NCBI RefSeq assembly: GCF_001039045.1
Contig: NZ_LFEE01000007.1
Location: forward strand, 1 to 40,329
DNA length: 40,329 nucleotides
Reading direction: 5' to 3'
Source: Lactiplantibacillus herbarum
Lineage (GTDB): Bacteria > Bacillota > Bacilli > Lactobacillales > Lactobacillaceae
The notes below the pieces were generated by a model that saw nothing but the letters and a program-made list of their open reading frames with translations, did not search any database and was not told the DNA's origin. This document shows positions 17,423 through 25,818 of this stretch, piece after piece. Numbering within the stretch: the stretch's first letter is position 1; each line of letters begins with the position of its first letter. A program made the position numbers and the translations under genes.

Positions 17423-17746
17423 ATGAAAACAACAACTAAACAAAAACTAACTAAATCTAATAATCGAATTGTCGCTGGTGTTCTTGGGGGTATTGCAGAA
17501 TACTTGAATTGGAACGCAAACGTTTTACGGGTGCTTTTTGTCATTTTAACCGTAGCCTCACACGGCTTTGGAATTTTGTTATACTTATTACTGATGACAA
17601 TTATTCCTAGTAAGCCAGAAAATACGGGTTTCTTTGAACAGATGCGCCGTAGTAGTACAGGTGCGCAGGAACAACCATCACAAAAACACGGCCGTAAAGC
17701 GATTCATAATGTCCATGAAGAAGATGAACCACGGCACCAAGATTAA
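17423..17746 (+). CDS. PspC-domain membrane protein (YvlC-like)
   Basis: 107-residue protein with a PspC domain (residues 8 to about 68): NRIVAGVLGGIAEYLN followed by a membrane helix (VLFVILTVASHGFGILLYLL). The C-terminal 40 residues are charged and probably cytoplasmic. PspC proteins sense or respond to envelope stress, but no precise reaction is known for the short Firmicute form. With the next gene it forms the yvlC-yvlD-hprK-lgt order found in B. subtilis. Confidence 0.9.
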   Translation: MKTTTKQKLTKSNNRIVAGVLGGIAEYLNWNANVLRVLFVILTVASHGFGILLYLLLMTIIPSKPENTGFFEQMRRSSTGAQEQPSQKHGRKAIHNVHEEDEPRHQD

Positions 17747-17761
17747 TGGAGTGATAAAAAA

Positions 17762-18127
17762 GTGGGTTTTTGGAAACGAATTTTAATTAATACGGTCCTA
17801 TTTATTGCGATTGCAGGTTTCTTTCAGAGTAGTTTCTACGTGGCAAATGTGTGGGTGGCATTAATAGCAAGTTTCGTGTTAGCTATTCTAAATGCAGCTA
17901 TTAAGCCATTTCTGATGCTACTCTCATTACCAATCACGTTATTAACACTAGGTCTGTTTAGTATTGTGATTAACGGATTTATGTTACAGATGACGTCTTT
18001 CGTTGTTGGTAAGAGTAACTTTGGCTTTTCCAGTTTTGGAATGGCAATTGTCGTTTCAGTATTATTGTCATTAGCTAATGTGATTGTTTCTAATTTTTTC
18101 GCTAAAGGTGGCCGCGATGGTGAATAA
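17762..18127 (+). CDS. YvlD-like membrane protein of the phage-holin-4 superfamily
   Basis: 121-residue protein of four membrane helices (about 5-20, 24-44, 50-80 and 94-114). The GTG start at 17762 has GGAG about 10 nt upstream, 15 nt after pspC. The KPFLMLLSLPITLLTLGLF stretch is typical of the YvlD/DUF family grouped with phage holins. It is not a prophage gene here: its partner is PspC, and both probably serve the envelope. The function is unknown. Confidence 0.88.
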   Translation: MGFWKRILINTVLFIAIAGFFQSSFYVANVWVALIASFVLAILNAAIKPFLMLLSLPITLLTLGLFSIVINGFMLQMTSFVVGKSNFGFSSFGMAIVVSVLLSLANVIVSNFFAKGGRDGE

Positions 18128-18136
18128 AGCGCTTTA
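18125..18136. promoter_or_regulatory. Palindrome TAAAGCGCTTTA, possible cre site
   Basis: A perfect 12-bp palindrome overlapping the yvlD stop codon. Extended to 14 bp it fits the cre consensus except at two symmetric positions. It lies about 140 nt before hprK, the kinase that itself controls CcpA-dependent repression. Weak evidence of feedback control. Confidence 0.35.
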
Positions 18137-18196
18137 AAGTGCTAAGATTAGAAGATAGGAATAATCCGTTTTCAGTCATAAAAGTGTGGAGACTTG

Positions 18197-18245
18197 AAAA
18201 AGTGGTGTCATAACACTACCGGACAATGTCGGCCGCACTTTTTTT
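18197..18245 (+). terminator. Branched terminator-like hairpin before hprK
   Basis: AAAAAGTG (18197-18204) pairs with CACTTTTT (18236-18243), and the enclosed segment can form two small hairpins (GTGT/ACAC and GACA/TGTC). A T-run follows. It can end pspC-yvlD transcripts or attenuate read-through into hprK. Confidence 0.5.
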
Positions 18246-18274
18246 CATAACGGAATGATTTAGGAGGGATTCTT

Positions 18275-19219
18275 TTGGCAGGAAGTGTAACCGTTGCCGA
18301 TTTAGTGAAAAATACGCGTTTAGAGGTCTACCACGGCGCGGAATTGTTAGATAATAAAGATGTAACCACTAGTGATATTTCACGTCCAGGCTTAGCCCTA
18401 ACCGGGTACTTTAACTATTATCCACGTGAGCGGGTCCAACTGTTAGGTAAAACTGAAACCGCTTATTCAAAGAATATGAGTCATGACGAACGCTTAATGA
18501 TCTTCAGAAAAATGTGTCAATTAACGACACCAGCATTTGTAATCTCAACAGGGTTGCCAGTACCAGATGAACTGGTACAAGCCGGTCAGGAAAATAATGT
18601 CCCAATTCTAGGGACTAAGATGACTTCTTCACGCATTTTAAGTAACATGACGAACTACCTAGAAGGTAAGTTGGCTGAACGTCAGTCAGTGCACGGGGTC
18701 TTAGTAGATATCTATGGCTTAGGGGTACTGATTACGGGTGATTCTGGTGTTGGGAAGAGTGAAACGGCACTTGAACTTCTCAAAAGAGGCCATCGCTTAA
18801 TTGCCGATGATCGTGTTGATGTTTACCAGCAAGATGAACAGACATTAGTTGGTGAAGCACCAGCTATTCTTAATCATTTACTAGAAATTCGTGGGATTGG
18901 GATCATCGATGTTATGAACCTCTTTGGCGCCGGTGCTGTCCGTCAAGACACGGATATTGATCTAATCGTTCACCTTGAGAGTTGGACGCCTGATAAGCAA
19001 TTTGATAGACTAGGAAATGGAGAACAGAAGCGGAAATTCTTTGATGTTGAAGTTCCTGAAATCTCGATTCCAGTTAAGACTGGGCGTAATCTAGCCATTA
19101 TTATTGAAGCTGCGGCAATGAATTTCCGCGCCGAAAGTATGGGCTACGATGCGACTAAAGTCTTTGACAATAACTTGAACAATTTAATTAAAGAAAATTC
19201 TGCGCACGATTCTCACTAG
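18275..19219 (+). CDS. hprK: HPr kinase/phosphorylase
   Basis: Phosphorylates Ser46 of HPr with ATP or pyrophosphate when glycolytic intermediates are high and removes the phosphate when they fall. HPr(Ser-P) is the CcpA corepressor. 314 residues, normal length. The start is TTG 18275 behind AGGAGGG. The N-terminal domain covers about 1-130, Walker A is GDSGVGKSE (about 155-163), and the family motif EIRGIGIIDVMNLFG lies near residue 208. It begins a run hprK-lgt-gpsA-galU with short gaps, so these four are probably co-transcribed. Confidence 0.97.
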   Translation: MAGSVTVADLVKNTRLEVYHGAELLDNKDVTTSDISRPGLALTGYFNYYPRERVQLLGKTETAYSKNMSHDERLMIFRKMCQLTTPAFVISTGLPVPDELVQAGQENNVPILGTKMTSSRILSNMTNYLEGKLAERQSVHGVLVDIYGLGVLITGDSGVGKSETALELLKRGHRLIADDRVDVYQQDEQTLVGEAPAILNHLLEIRGIGIIDVMNLFGAGAVRQDTDIDLIVHLESWTPDKQFDRLGNGEQKRKFFDVEVPEISIPVKTGRNLAIIIEAAAMNFRAESMGYDATKVFDNNLNNLIKENSAHDSH

Positions 19220-19240
19220 TAATAAGGAGATGGCAACAGC

Positions 19241-20089
19241 GTGAATACTGTTTTAGGGGCACTTAACCCAATTGCATTACGATTGGGACCGATTCAAGTT
19301 CATTGGTATGGGGTAATTATCGCCAGTGCCGTTGTGATTGCGGTGGCATTAGCGGTTCAAGAAGGCCAAAAACGGGGGATTCGGCCTGATGACATTTATG
19401 ACATGATTCTATGGGCCCTGCCGTTTACACTGATTGCTGCGCGTGCGTATTACGTCGCCTTTCAGTGGTCGTATTACAGTCAAAATCCGGGTGAGATCAT
19501 CCGGATTTGGGATGGTGGCATTGCCATTTATGGTGGCCTGATTGGGGCCGGAATTGTGGTGTTCTTATTCTGCCGTTCTCGATTTATCCCGACCTGGTTA
19601 ATGCTCGATATTGCCGCACCAACGGTTATTATGGGGCAAGGTATCGGTCGTTGGGGTAACTTTATGAATCAGGAAGCCTTTGGCCGTGTGACGAGTCTCA
19701 GCTTCTTACAAGGCTTACACTTACCGAACTGGCTAATTGGTCAGATGTACATTCAGGGTGCTTACAGGCAGCCTACGTTCCTGTATGAGTCGGTATGGGA
19801 CATATTGGGATTTGTGCTGTTAATGGTTACTCGGCACAAAGCAAACCTATATAAGCAGGGCGATGTCTTCTTGGCTTACGTGGCGTGGTATGCCTTTGGT
19901 CGTTTCTTCACTGAAGGGATGCGAACCGATTCACTCATGCTGTTTAATGTGATTCGAATTTCACAAGCATTGTCAGTTGTCCTATTCCTTGGTAGTATTG
20001 GATTATTGATCTGGCGACGTCATCATTATCCAGATAACCGGTGGTACTTAGCCGGCTCTGGTCAGACGGCAGTCACAGAAAATAAGTAG
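19241..20089 (+). CDS. lgt: Prolipoprotein diacylglyceryl transferase
   Basis: Transfers diacylglycerol from phosphatidylglycerol to the lipobox cysteine of prolipoproteins at the outer face of the membrane; the orphan PstS (Cys21) in this window would be a substrate. 282 residues, seven membrane helices, with the catalytic-region motifs [19 protein letters not shown] and the Lgt signature [17 protein letters not shown]. The start is GTG 19241 with AAGGAG 10 nt upstream, 21 nt after hprK, as in B. subtilis. Confidence 0.97.
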   Translation: MNTVLGALNPIALRLGPIQVHWYGVIIASAVVIAVALAVQEGQKRGIRPDDIYDMILWALPFTLIAARAYYVAFQWSYYSQNPGEIIRIWDGGIAIYGGLIGAGIVVFLFCRSRFIPTWLMLDIAAPTVIMGQGIGRWGNFMNQEAFGRVTSLSFLQGLHLPNWLIGQMYIQGAYRQPTFLYESVWDILGFVLLMVTRHKANLYKQGDVFLAYVAWYAFGRFFTEGMRTDSLMLFNVIRISQALSVVLFLGSIGLLIWRRHHYPDNRWYLAGSGQTAVTENK

Positions 20090-20105
20090 ATTAGAGGGTT
20101 TTTGA

Positions 20106-21122
20106 ATGACAGAAAAAATTGCCGTTTTAGGTGCGGGCTCTTGGGGTAGCATTTTGGCAAACTTACTGGATAGAAATGGTAATCAGGTGCGACTCTGGTC
20201 GTATTCACCAGACCAAGTCACGGAACTGAATACGCTACATACGAATAAGCGTTACGTTCCTGACTTTCACTATTCAGAATCACTCACGGCCTACTCAGAT
20301 TTAGCAACGGCTGTTGAGGGTGCGGACGTGATCTTGTTTGTTGTTCCTACGAAGGCTATTCGCAGTGTTGCTCAACAAGTTACGGCTGTCTTACAGCGAA
20401 CCCAGGCCCATCCGGTGATTGTTCACGCTAGCAAAGGGTTGGAACTTGGAACTCACAAACGACTTTCGCAAGTATTAGCGGAAGAAATTCCGGCAGAAAA
20501 CCGCCAAGCCATCGTGGTCTTGTCTGGTCCTAGCCATGCGGAAGAAGTTGCACGTGAAGACATTACTTTGATTACGGCAGCGAGTGAGAATGAACCAGCT
20601 GCTAAGTTGGTACAACGGCTCTTTATGAATGATTATTTCCGAATCTATACGAATACCGATGTTATTGGTGTTGAACTAGGCGCGGCCTTGAAAAATATCA
20701 TTGCACTTGGAGCTGGTGCCCTACACGGCCTAGGTTATGGTGACGATGCGAAAGCAGCATTGATGACCCGGGGCTTAGCCGAAATCAGTCGTCTGGGAGT
20801 CGCTCTTGGCGCCAATCCATTGACCTTTATCGGGTTATCCGGGGTTGGCGATCTGATTGTAACGGCAACCAGTGTTCACTCACGTAATTGGCGTGCGGGT
20901 AACGAGCTCGGTGCGGGTCAAAGTCTTAAAGATGTTATTGAGACGATGGGAATGGTTATTGAAGGTATCCCATCAACTAAAGCTGCTTACGAACTTGCAC
21001 AACAACAAAATATCGAAATGCCCATCACAGAAGCCATTTATGATGTATTATATAATAGTGCTGACATCAAACAAGTGATTCCACAATTGATGCAGCGCGA
21101 GGGGAAACCAGAGATTCAATAA
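20106..21122 (+). CDS. gpsA: Glycerol-3-phosphate dehydrogenase [NAD(P)+]
   Basis: Reduces dihydroxyacetone phosphate to sn-glycerol 3-phosphate for phospholipid and teichoic acid synthesis. 338 residues from ATG 20106. The N-terminal Rossmann fold has GAGSWGS (residues 8-14), the substrate/catalytic parts are HASKGLE and [13 protein letters not shown] (with the catalytic Lys), followed by the helical C-terminal domain. It lies 16 nt after lgt. Confidence 0.97.
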   Translation: MTEKIAVLGAGSWGSILANLLDRNGNQVRLWSYSPDQVTELNTLHTNKRYVPDFHYSESLTAYSDLATAVEGADVILFVVPTKAIRSVAQQVTAVLQRTQAHPVIVHASKGLELGTHKRLSQVLAEEIPAENRQAIVVLSGPSHAEEVAREDITLITAASENEPAAKLVQRLFMNDYFRIYTNTDVIGVELGAALKNIIALGAGALHGLGYGDDAKAALMTRGLAEISRLGVALGANPLTFIGLSGVGDLIVTATSVHSRNWRAGNELGAGQSLKDVIETMGMVIEGIPSTKAAYELAQQQNIEMPITEAIYDVLYNSADIKQVIPQLMQREGKPEIQ

Positions 21123-21164
21123 AAGATTCCAGACTAATTTCACTAATTCTAGGAGGATTATCAC

Positions 21165-22082
21165 ATGTCAAAAGTTAGAAAAGCCGTTATTCCAGCAGCT
21201 GGTTTAGGGACCCGTTTCTTACCTGCTACGAAAGCAATGCCTAAAGAAATGTTACCAATCGTTGACAAGCCAACGATTCAATTCATTGTTGATGAAGCAC
21301 GCAAATCTGGTATTGAAGACATTGTTATCGTTACTGGTAAGAGTAAGCGTAGTATCGAAGATTATTACGATTCTAATCCAGAACTAGAAGACAACTTACG
21401 TGCTAAGCATAAGGAAGAAATGCTGAAGCTCGTTCAAGAAACGACTGATATTAACTTATACTTTATCCGCCAATCACACCCACGAGGTTTAGGTGACGCT
21501 GTTTTGACCGCCAAAGCCTTCGTTGGTGACGAACCTTTCGTTGTAATGTTAGGTGATGATTTGATGGAAGACAAGGTGCCATTAACGAAACAATTAATGG
21601 ATAGCTATGATAAGACCCATGCATCAACGCTAGCCGTTATGAAGGTTCCTCACGAGGAAGTTTCTAAGTATGGGGTTATCAATCCTGAGAGTGAAAAAGA
21701 ACCCGATCTATACAATGTTAATAACTTTGTAGAAAAACCAACTCCTGAAGAAGCCCCAAGTGACTTAGCCATCATTGGTCGTTACTTGTTAACACCAGAA
21801 ATTTTTGAAGTACTTGAAAATCAAAAACCTGGTAAGGGTGATGAAATTCAATTAACGGATGCCATCGATACCTTAAACAAGACGCAGAGAGTGTTTGCGC
21901 ATGAATTTAAGGGAACCCGACATGATGTTGGTTACAAATTTGGTTATTTGAAGACCACGATTGAATACGGTTTAACTCATCCTGATGTTAAGGATGATTT
22001 ACGTGAGTATATCAAGGACTTAGGTGCTGAATTAACGAAACAAGATAGTACGCCTAAAACCAGTAAAAAAACGACTAAATAG
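21165..22082 (+). CDS. galU: UTP-glucose-1-phosphate uridylyltransferase
   Basis: Makes UDP-glucose from glucose 1-phosphate and UTP for glycolipid, polysaccharide and teichoic acid glycosylation. 305 residues from ATG 21165 (AGGAGG upstream). The N-terminal nucleotide-binding motif is [20 protein letters not shown], with further family motifs FVEKP and DVGYKFGYL. The Lys/Thr-rich tail (last 12 residues) is poorly conserved. Its substrate comes from the phosphoglucomutase at 27153-28880. Confidence 0.97.
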   Translation: MSKVRKAVIPAAGLGTRFLPATKAMPKEMLPIVDKPTIQFIVDEARKSGIEDIVIVTGKSKRSIEDYYDSNPELEDNLRAKHKEEMLKLVQETTDINLYFIRQSHPRGLGDAVLTAKAFVGDEPFVVMLGDDLMEDKVPLTKQLMDSYDKTHASTLAVMKVPHEEVSKYGVINPESEKEPDLYNVNNFVEKPTPEEAPSDLAIIGRYLLTPEIFEVLENQKPGKGDEIQLTDAIDTLNKTQRVFAHEFKGTRHDVGYKFGYLKTTIEYGLTHPDVKDDLREYIKDLGAELTKQDSTPKTSKKTTK

Positions 22083-22085
22083 AAC

Positions 22086-22125
22086 AAAAAAGCAAGACTG
22101 CGATTTCGCAGTCTTGCTTTTTTTA
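22086..22125. terminator. Bidirectional terminator between galU and the EAL gene
   Basis: Perfect 17-bp stem AAAAAAGCAAGACTGCG / CGCAGTCTTGCTTTTTT with an ATTT loop. A- and T-tracts serve both converging genes, and the EAL stop codon lies within the right edge. Confidence 0.95.
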
Positions 22126-22803
22126 ACGATCAGCTTTTAACTTGAACAGATGTGGCTTGCCATAATAATAGCCCTGTCGTAAAGAGATATTAAGGTCATC
22201 AGCCATTTGATCCTCAGCGTCGTTTTCGACCCCTTCCAGAATCAGGCGAACATCGTATTCTTGTGCAATGTCACGCCAAAATTTCAGTTGAATAGGAATT
22301 TCGTTTTCGCGATCTTCAGCACGGAAATTTTGCATGGCAAATTTAATCTCTTCGGCGGAGTTTAAAAGCGGTTTAATGTGATCGTACACGTTAATACCAG
22401 TGCCAACGTCATCAATGCTGAATTGGAGTCCGTTAGCCTTGTATTTGTCAATCTGTTGCTGCATTTCAGCCAACGTATAGCGATCCTCGTCAGTTTCTTC
22501 AGTCACTTCAACAATAACTTGTACGGGAAATAATTGTTTTTGAGCAGCGATAACAGCAGCTGCAATCGCATCATTTAAAAATTGCTTGCGGTTAAAGTTA
22601 ATTGAAACGGAGCCGATTTTAAGGGCTAGTTCACTCGCTGTTGCTTTCAATAAGTCAACTTGAACATCGATAGGGATGTTATCAAAGCTTTCTGGGAGTG
22701 TCCAGCGATCGGTATCACTAGTGCGGTATCGAATCAGCATCTCATAACCAACGAGTGAGTTATTAAATTTATTTAACTGTGGTTGAATAAAGTAACGATA
22801 CAT
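22123..22803 (-). CDS. Stand-alone EAL-domain protein (c-di-GMP phosphodiesterase family)
   Basis: 226 residues, consisting of a single EAL domain. Such domains hydrolyse cyclic di-GMP to pGpG. Counterparts of the catalytic and metal residues can be traced: Glu21 (EML in place of EAL), Asn69, Glu99 (EVTEE), Asp131-Asp132 (DDVGTG), Lys154, Glu190 (EGVE) and Gln210 (QGYYYGKP). The Asp of the usual KxD motif is Ala156, and DDFGTG reads DDVGTG. It may thus be active, weakly active or a binding protein only. There is no sensor, GGDEF or membrane part. The start ATG 22803 has AGGAG 8 nt upstream. It forms its own transcription unit. Confidence 0.9.
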   Translation of the reverse strand: MYRYFIQPQLNKFNNSLVGYEMLIRYRTSDTDRWTLPESFDNIPIDVQVDLLKATASELALKIGSVSINFNRKQFLNDAIAAAVIAAQKQLFPVQVIVEVTEETDEDRYTLAEMQQQIDKYKANGLQFSIDDVGTGINVYDHIKPLLNSAEEIKFAMQNFRAEDRENEIPIQLKFWRDIAQEYDVRLILEGVENDAEDQMADDLNISLRQGYYYGKPHLFKLKADR

Positions 22804-22850
22804 GGCGGACTCCTAACTTGTATTAATTCATAGATTCTTCACTAATTTAT

Positions 22851-22859
22851 ACTATACCA
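22851..22859 (-). promoter_or_regulatory. Extended -10 promoter of the EAL gene
   Basis: Read on the minus strand: TGG TATAGT, an extended -10 element about 50 nt before the ATG. The -35 is poor, as is usual with an extended -10. Confidence 0.45.
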
Positions 22860-23054
22860 AATAATGACCTAGGGAAACTATTTGGAGTCGAATATTTATT
22901 GGTGATTGATTAATTAAGCCTAATTATTAGCATGTTAGCAGTAAAGTAGAATACTTTGAGGCAGATAGACGATGACTGTCCTGATGGTGTAGCTAATTGA
23001 GCGTTATCGCTTTTTATTGTTGACACATACGTAAACTGTGACTAGAGGTTATTG

Positions 23055-23084
23055 TTGAGCTAAGGCAATAATAATGGTTATAAT
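23055..23084 (+). promoter_or_regulatory. Promoter of nox
   Basis: TTGAGC (23055-23060), an 18-bp spacer and a perfect TATAAT (23079-23084), about 45 nt before the start codon. Confidence 0.6.
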
Positions 23085-23128
23085 AGTATTATGTTTAAAT
23101 ATATGAAAGTATTGGTAGGGGAATTTAA

Positions 23129-24556
23129 ATGAAAATTGTGATTGTTGGTTGTACACATGCAGGAACTGCCGCTGCGGTCCAAGTGTTAAAGGATCATCCA
23201 GAAGCCTCAGTAACGATTTACGAACGTGATGATAATATTTCATTCTTATCATGTGGAATCTACTTATACCTAGGTGGGAAAGTTAATCACTTAGAAGACA
23301 TGTTCTATTCATCACCGGCCGACTTAACAAAGTTGGGTGCCGTCATTAAGACGAAACATAATGTGTTAAAAATTGATGCCAAACAGAAGTCACTTCAAGT
23401 TGTTGACATGACGTCTGGACAAGTCTTCGATGATACTTACGATAAGTTGATTATGACCACGGGTTCTAACGTGGTCGTGCCGCCAATTTTTGGTATCGAT
23501 GAATCGAAAGTACTCTTGTGCAAAACGTACCAGCAGGCGCAGGAAATCTATCGCACTGCTGAAGGCAACAAGCGGATTGCTATTATTGGTGCTGGCTATA
23601 TCGGGACGGAACTTTCAGAAAGTTATGCTAACACGAACCATGAAGTGACGCTATTCCAGTCACATGATCAAATCCTGAATAACTATATCAGTAAACCCAT
23701 GTCGGATCGAACGGTTGCACTACTTGAGGAACACGGTGTTAAGGGTTTGTTGAACCATAAGGTGACGGCATTTACGGGCAATGATGATGGTGAGTTAGTG
23801 ATCGAAACGACCCAGGGAGACTTCACCGCTGACCTTGCAATTGTGGGGACCGGATTTGTTCCTAGTACTGAGCTTTTGCGCGGACAAGTTGAGATGGATC
23901 AACATGGGGCCATTATTATTAATGACTATGTCCAAACGTCGGATCCAGATATTTATGCGGCGGGGGATTCATGCGTGGTCAATTTCAACCCAACTGGTCG
24001 TTCGGCGTATACGCCACTTGCGACAAATGCAGTTCGACAGGGTGCGTTAGCTGGAATCAATGTGTTTGGAGATCTGCAGCGCTACATGGGGACGCAGGCA
24101 ACTTCTGCAATGCAACTATTTAATCACACGCTGGCTACAACGGGGTTAACGCTAGCAATGGCGCACAAAGCTGATATTCCCGCTGAGCAAGTGACTTATC
24201 AGGGCAACTGGCGTCCAGACTACATGCCAGATACGGATCTGCTGACGATTGAATTGATCTATAACCCAGAAAATCGCAAAATTTTAGGTGCACAATTTCT
24301 GAGCGCCCACGAAGTTGCACAATCGGCTAATGCCTTGTCAATTGCGATTCAAAATGGCAATACGATTGATGATTTAGCGTTTGTTGACATGCTCTTTTCA
24401 CCTAACTTTGATGAACCGTTTAATTACTTGAATTTAGTGGCCCAAATGGCGATTGAACAAGAACGACAAGCGGAACGTCATCAACCACGGATTACGGCGT
24501 ATGGTGATTGGGCCAAACAGAATGATCAGACGTTGCAAGCGGAAAATAAAGTCTAG
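23129..24556 (+). CDS. nox: NADH oxidase, FAD-dependent (Nox/CoA-disulfide reductase family)
   Basis: Flavoprotein of 475 residues that oxidises NADH with oxygen, most likely to water, regenerating NAD+ in aerated cells. The FAD-binding motif is VGCTHAGTAAA (6-16), the active-site cysteine is Cys42 in SFLSCGIYLYLGG, the NADH-binding motif is IIGAGYIGTELSE, and a second FAD motif is YAAGDSC. The Cys42 context is that of water-forming Nox rather than of two-cysteine disulfide reductases. CoA-disulfide reductase or NADH peroxidase activity cannot be ruled out. The start ATG 23129 follows TAGGGG. It is longer than the usual 450 residues by a hydrophilic C-terminal tail. It is monocistronic or weakly linked to trxB, another redox flavoenzyme. 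Confidence 0.9.
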   Translation: MKIVIVGCTHAGTAAAVQVLKDHPEASVTIYERDDNISFLSCGIYLYLGGKVNHLEDMFYSSPADLTKLGAVIKTKHNVLKIDAKQKSLQVVDMTSGQVFDDTYDKLIMTTGSNVVVPPIFGIDESKVLLCKTYQQAQEIYRTAEGNKRIAIIGAGYIGTELSESYANTNHEVTLFQSHDQILNNYISKPMSDRTVALLEEHGVKGLLNHKVTAFTGNDDGELVIETTQGDFTADLAIVGTGFVPSTELLRGQVEMDQHGAIIINDYVQTSDPDIYAAGDSCVVNFNPTGRSAYTPLATNAVRQGALAGINVFGDLQRYMGTQATSAMQLFNHTLATTGLTLAMAHKADIPAEQVTYQGNWRPDYMPDTDLLTIELIYNPENRKILGAQFLSAHEVAQSANALSIAIQNGNTIDDLAFVDMLFSPNFDEPFNYLNLVAQMAIEQERQAERHQPRITAYGDWAKQNDQTLQAENKV

Positions 24557-24656
24557 TCTTGAAACTAAGGGCTCAGCGAATACGATTATAGGGTTATGAC
24601 CTAATTAGATGGCTTTTAATCGGCACATTAATTTCGGTTGTGTACAAACAAGATAG

Positions 24657-24708
24657 TCGACAAATGTAAATTTTGGGGGTATATTAAGCCACATAGTATT
24701 TTATGTGG
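24657..24708 (+). promoter_or_regulatory. trxB promoter and downstream palindrome
   Basis: TCGACA (24657-24662), a 17-bp spacer and TATATT (24680-24685). The palindrome CCACATA-GTATTT-TATGTGG (24689-24708) spans the expected transcription start and ends just before the ribosome site GGAAGGGG. It is a plausible operator for a repressor or redox regulator, or a 5'-end hairpin of the mRNA. Confidence 0.55.
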
Positions 24709-24723
24709 AAGGGGTCTTTAGAA

Positions 24724-25662
24724 ATGGCAAAAAGTTACGACGTAATTATTATTGGTGCGGGGCCTGCTGGGATGACAGCTGCGCTCTATGCTTCGCGAGC
24801 CAATCTATCAGTACTACTACTAGATCGCGGAATCTATGGTGGTCAAATGAATAATACCGCCGCAATCGAAAACTATCCGGGCTTCAAGTCAATATTAGGA
24901 CCTGATTTAGCTAAAGATATGTATGAATCAGCAACCCAATTTGGTGCAGAATACGCTTATGGGAGTGTTGAATCCGTTGAAGATCTTGGCGATACTAAGC
25001 TAGTAACAACGGACAGCGATACCTTTGAAACCAAAGCTTTAGTTATTGGGACTGGCTCCGAATATCGGAAGTTGGGTGTCCCTGGTGAAGATACGTATGG
25101 TGGCCGTGGTGTCTCATACTGTGCCGTCTGCGATGGGGCTTTCTTCCGTAACAAGCACGTGGTCGTTATCGGTGGTGGAGACTCTGCCATTGAAGAAGGG
25201 ACTTATCTCACTCAGTTAGCTGATAAGGTAACGGTTATTCATCGTCGTGACCAATTGCGCGCACAACAGATCTTACAAGACCGTGCCTTTGCGAACCCTA
25301 AGATGGAATTTGTCTGGAACAGCAACGTTACTGAGATTATTGGTGACGATAAAAAGGTTACTGGTGTTAAGGTCAACAATAATAAGACCGGTGAAGATAG
25401 CGAAATCGCTGTCGACGGTGCCTTTATTTATGTTGGGATTAACCCAATTACGAAACCATTTGGCAATCTAGGTATTACTGATGAAAATGGTTGGATCGAA
25501 ACTAATGATCACATGGAAACTAAAGTTCCTGGGATCTTTGCAATTGGCGATGTTCGTAAGAAGGACTTACGTCAGGTTGCAACGGCTGTTGGTGAAGGTG
25601 GGACCGCTGGACAAGGCGTCTACACTTATATCACGGCTTTAGGCGATAAAGTTAAAAACTAA
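24724..25662 (+). CDS. trxB: Thioredoxin reductase
   Basis: Transfers electrons from NADPH through FAD to thioredoxin. 312 residues from ATG 24724 (GGGG 9 nt upstream; an in-frame ATG at 24703 lies inside the palindrome and lacks a site). FAD motif GAGPAGMTAALYASR, redox-active pair CAVC in SYCAVCDGAFF (about residues 135-138), NADPH motif GGGDSAIEE, and the C-terminal FAD motif AIGDVR. It is a single-gene unit with its own promoter and terminator. Confidence 0.97.
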   Translation: MAKSYDVIIIGAGPAGMTAALYASRANLSVLLLDRGIYGGQMNNTAAIENYPGFKSILGPDLAKDMYESATQFGAEYAYGSVESVEDLGDTKLVTTDSDTFETKALVIGTGSEYRKLGVPGEDTYGGRGVSYCAVCDGAFFRNKHVVVIGGGDSAIEEGTYLTQLADKVTVIHRRDQLRAQQILQDRAFANPKMEFVWNSNVTEIIGDDKKVTGVKVNNNKTGEDSEIAVDGAFIYVGINPITKPFGNLGITDENGWIETNDHMETKVPGIFAIGDVRKKDLRQVATAVGEGGTAGQGVYTYITALGDKVKN

Positions 25663-25676
25663 ATTGATATTAAATC

Positions 25677-25712
25677 AAAAGGAGCTGTGGCGTAAGCCAT
25701 AGCTCCTTTTGG
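25677..25712. terminator. Terminator of trxB
   Basis: 15-bp stem AAAAGGAGCTGTGGC / GCCATAGCTCCTTTT (one G-U pair) with loop GTAA, and A/T tracts on both sides. Confidence 0.93.
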
Positions 25713-25750
25713 TCTATCGAATATTGGTAGTCGAAATGTGCGCTCAAAGT

Positions 25751-25814
25751 CAGCTGCCTTCGCTCAGTTGCATGGAGAAACGCTTGGGAGACACAATCAG
25801 TCGTCTTCCTAAGC
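25751..25814. repeat. Pair of non-coding palindromes between trxB and the DUF421 gene
   Basis: CAGCTG (25751-25756) can pair with CAGTTG (25765-25770). Next to it, GCTTGGGAGAC (25782-25792) pairs with GTCTTCCTAAGC (25803-25814) with one bulge. No T-run follows either hairpin. The layout recalls small dispersed extragenic palindromes; only one copy is visible in this window. Confidence 0.35.
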
Positions 25815-25818
25815 TATG

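Larger units (their letters stand above)
22804..23128. other. Intergenic region between divergent EAL gene and nox
   Basis: 325 bp without a gene. It holds an extended -10 promoter for the EAL gene near 22851 and the nox promoter near 23055-23084. A perfect TTGACA lies at 23020-23025 but lacks a good -10 at 17 bp. The tiny stem AGCG-TTAT-CGCT with T residues (23000-23016) is too short to call a terminator. I see nothing else in the AT-rich middle part. Confidence 0.6.

Noticed and set aside
17762-18127. Prophage remnant, because of the phage-holin-4 superfamily match
   Set aside because: The protein belongs to the chromosomal YvlD group next to PspC and hprK; no other phage gene is near.
23000-23016. 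Small terminator AGCG-TTAT-CGCT plus T residues
   Set aside because: Four-base-pair stem is too weak and no gene ends upstream on that strand.
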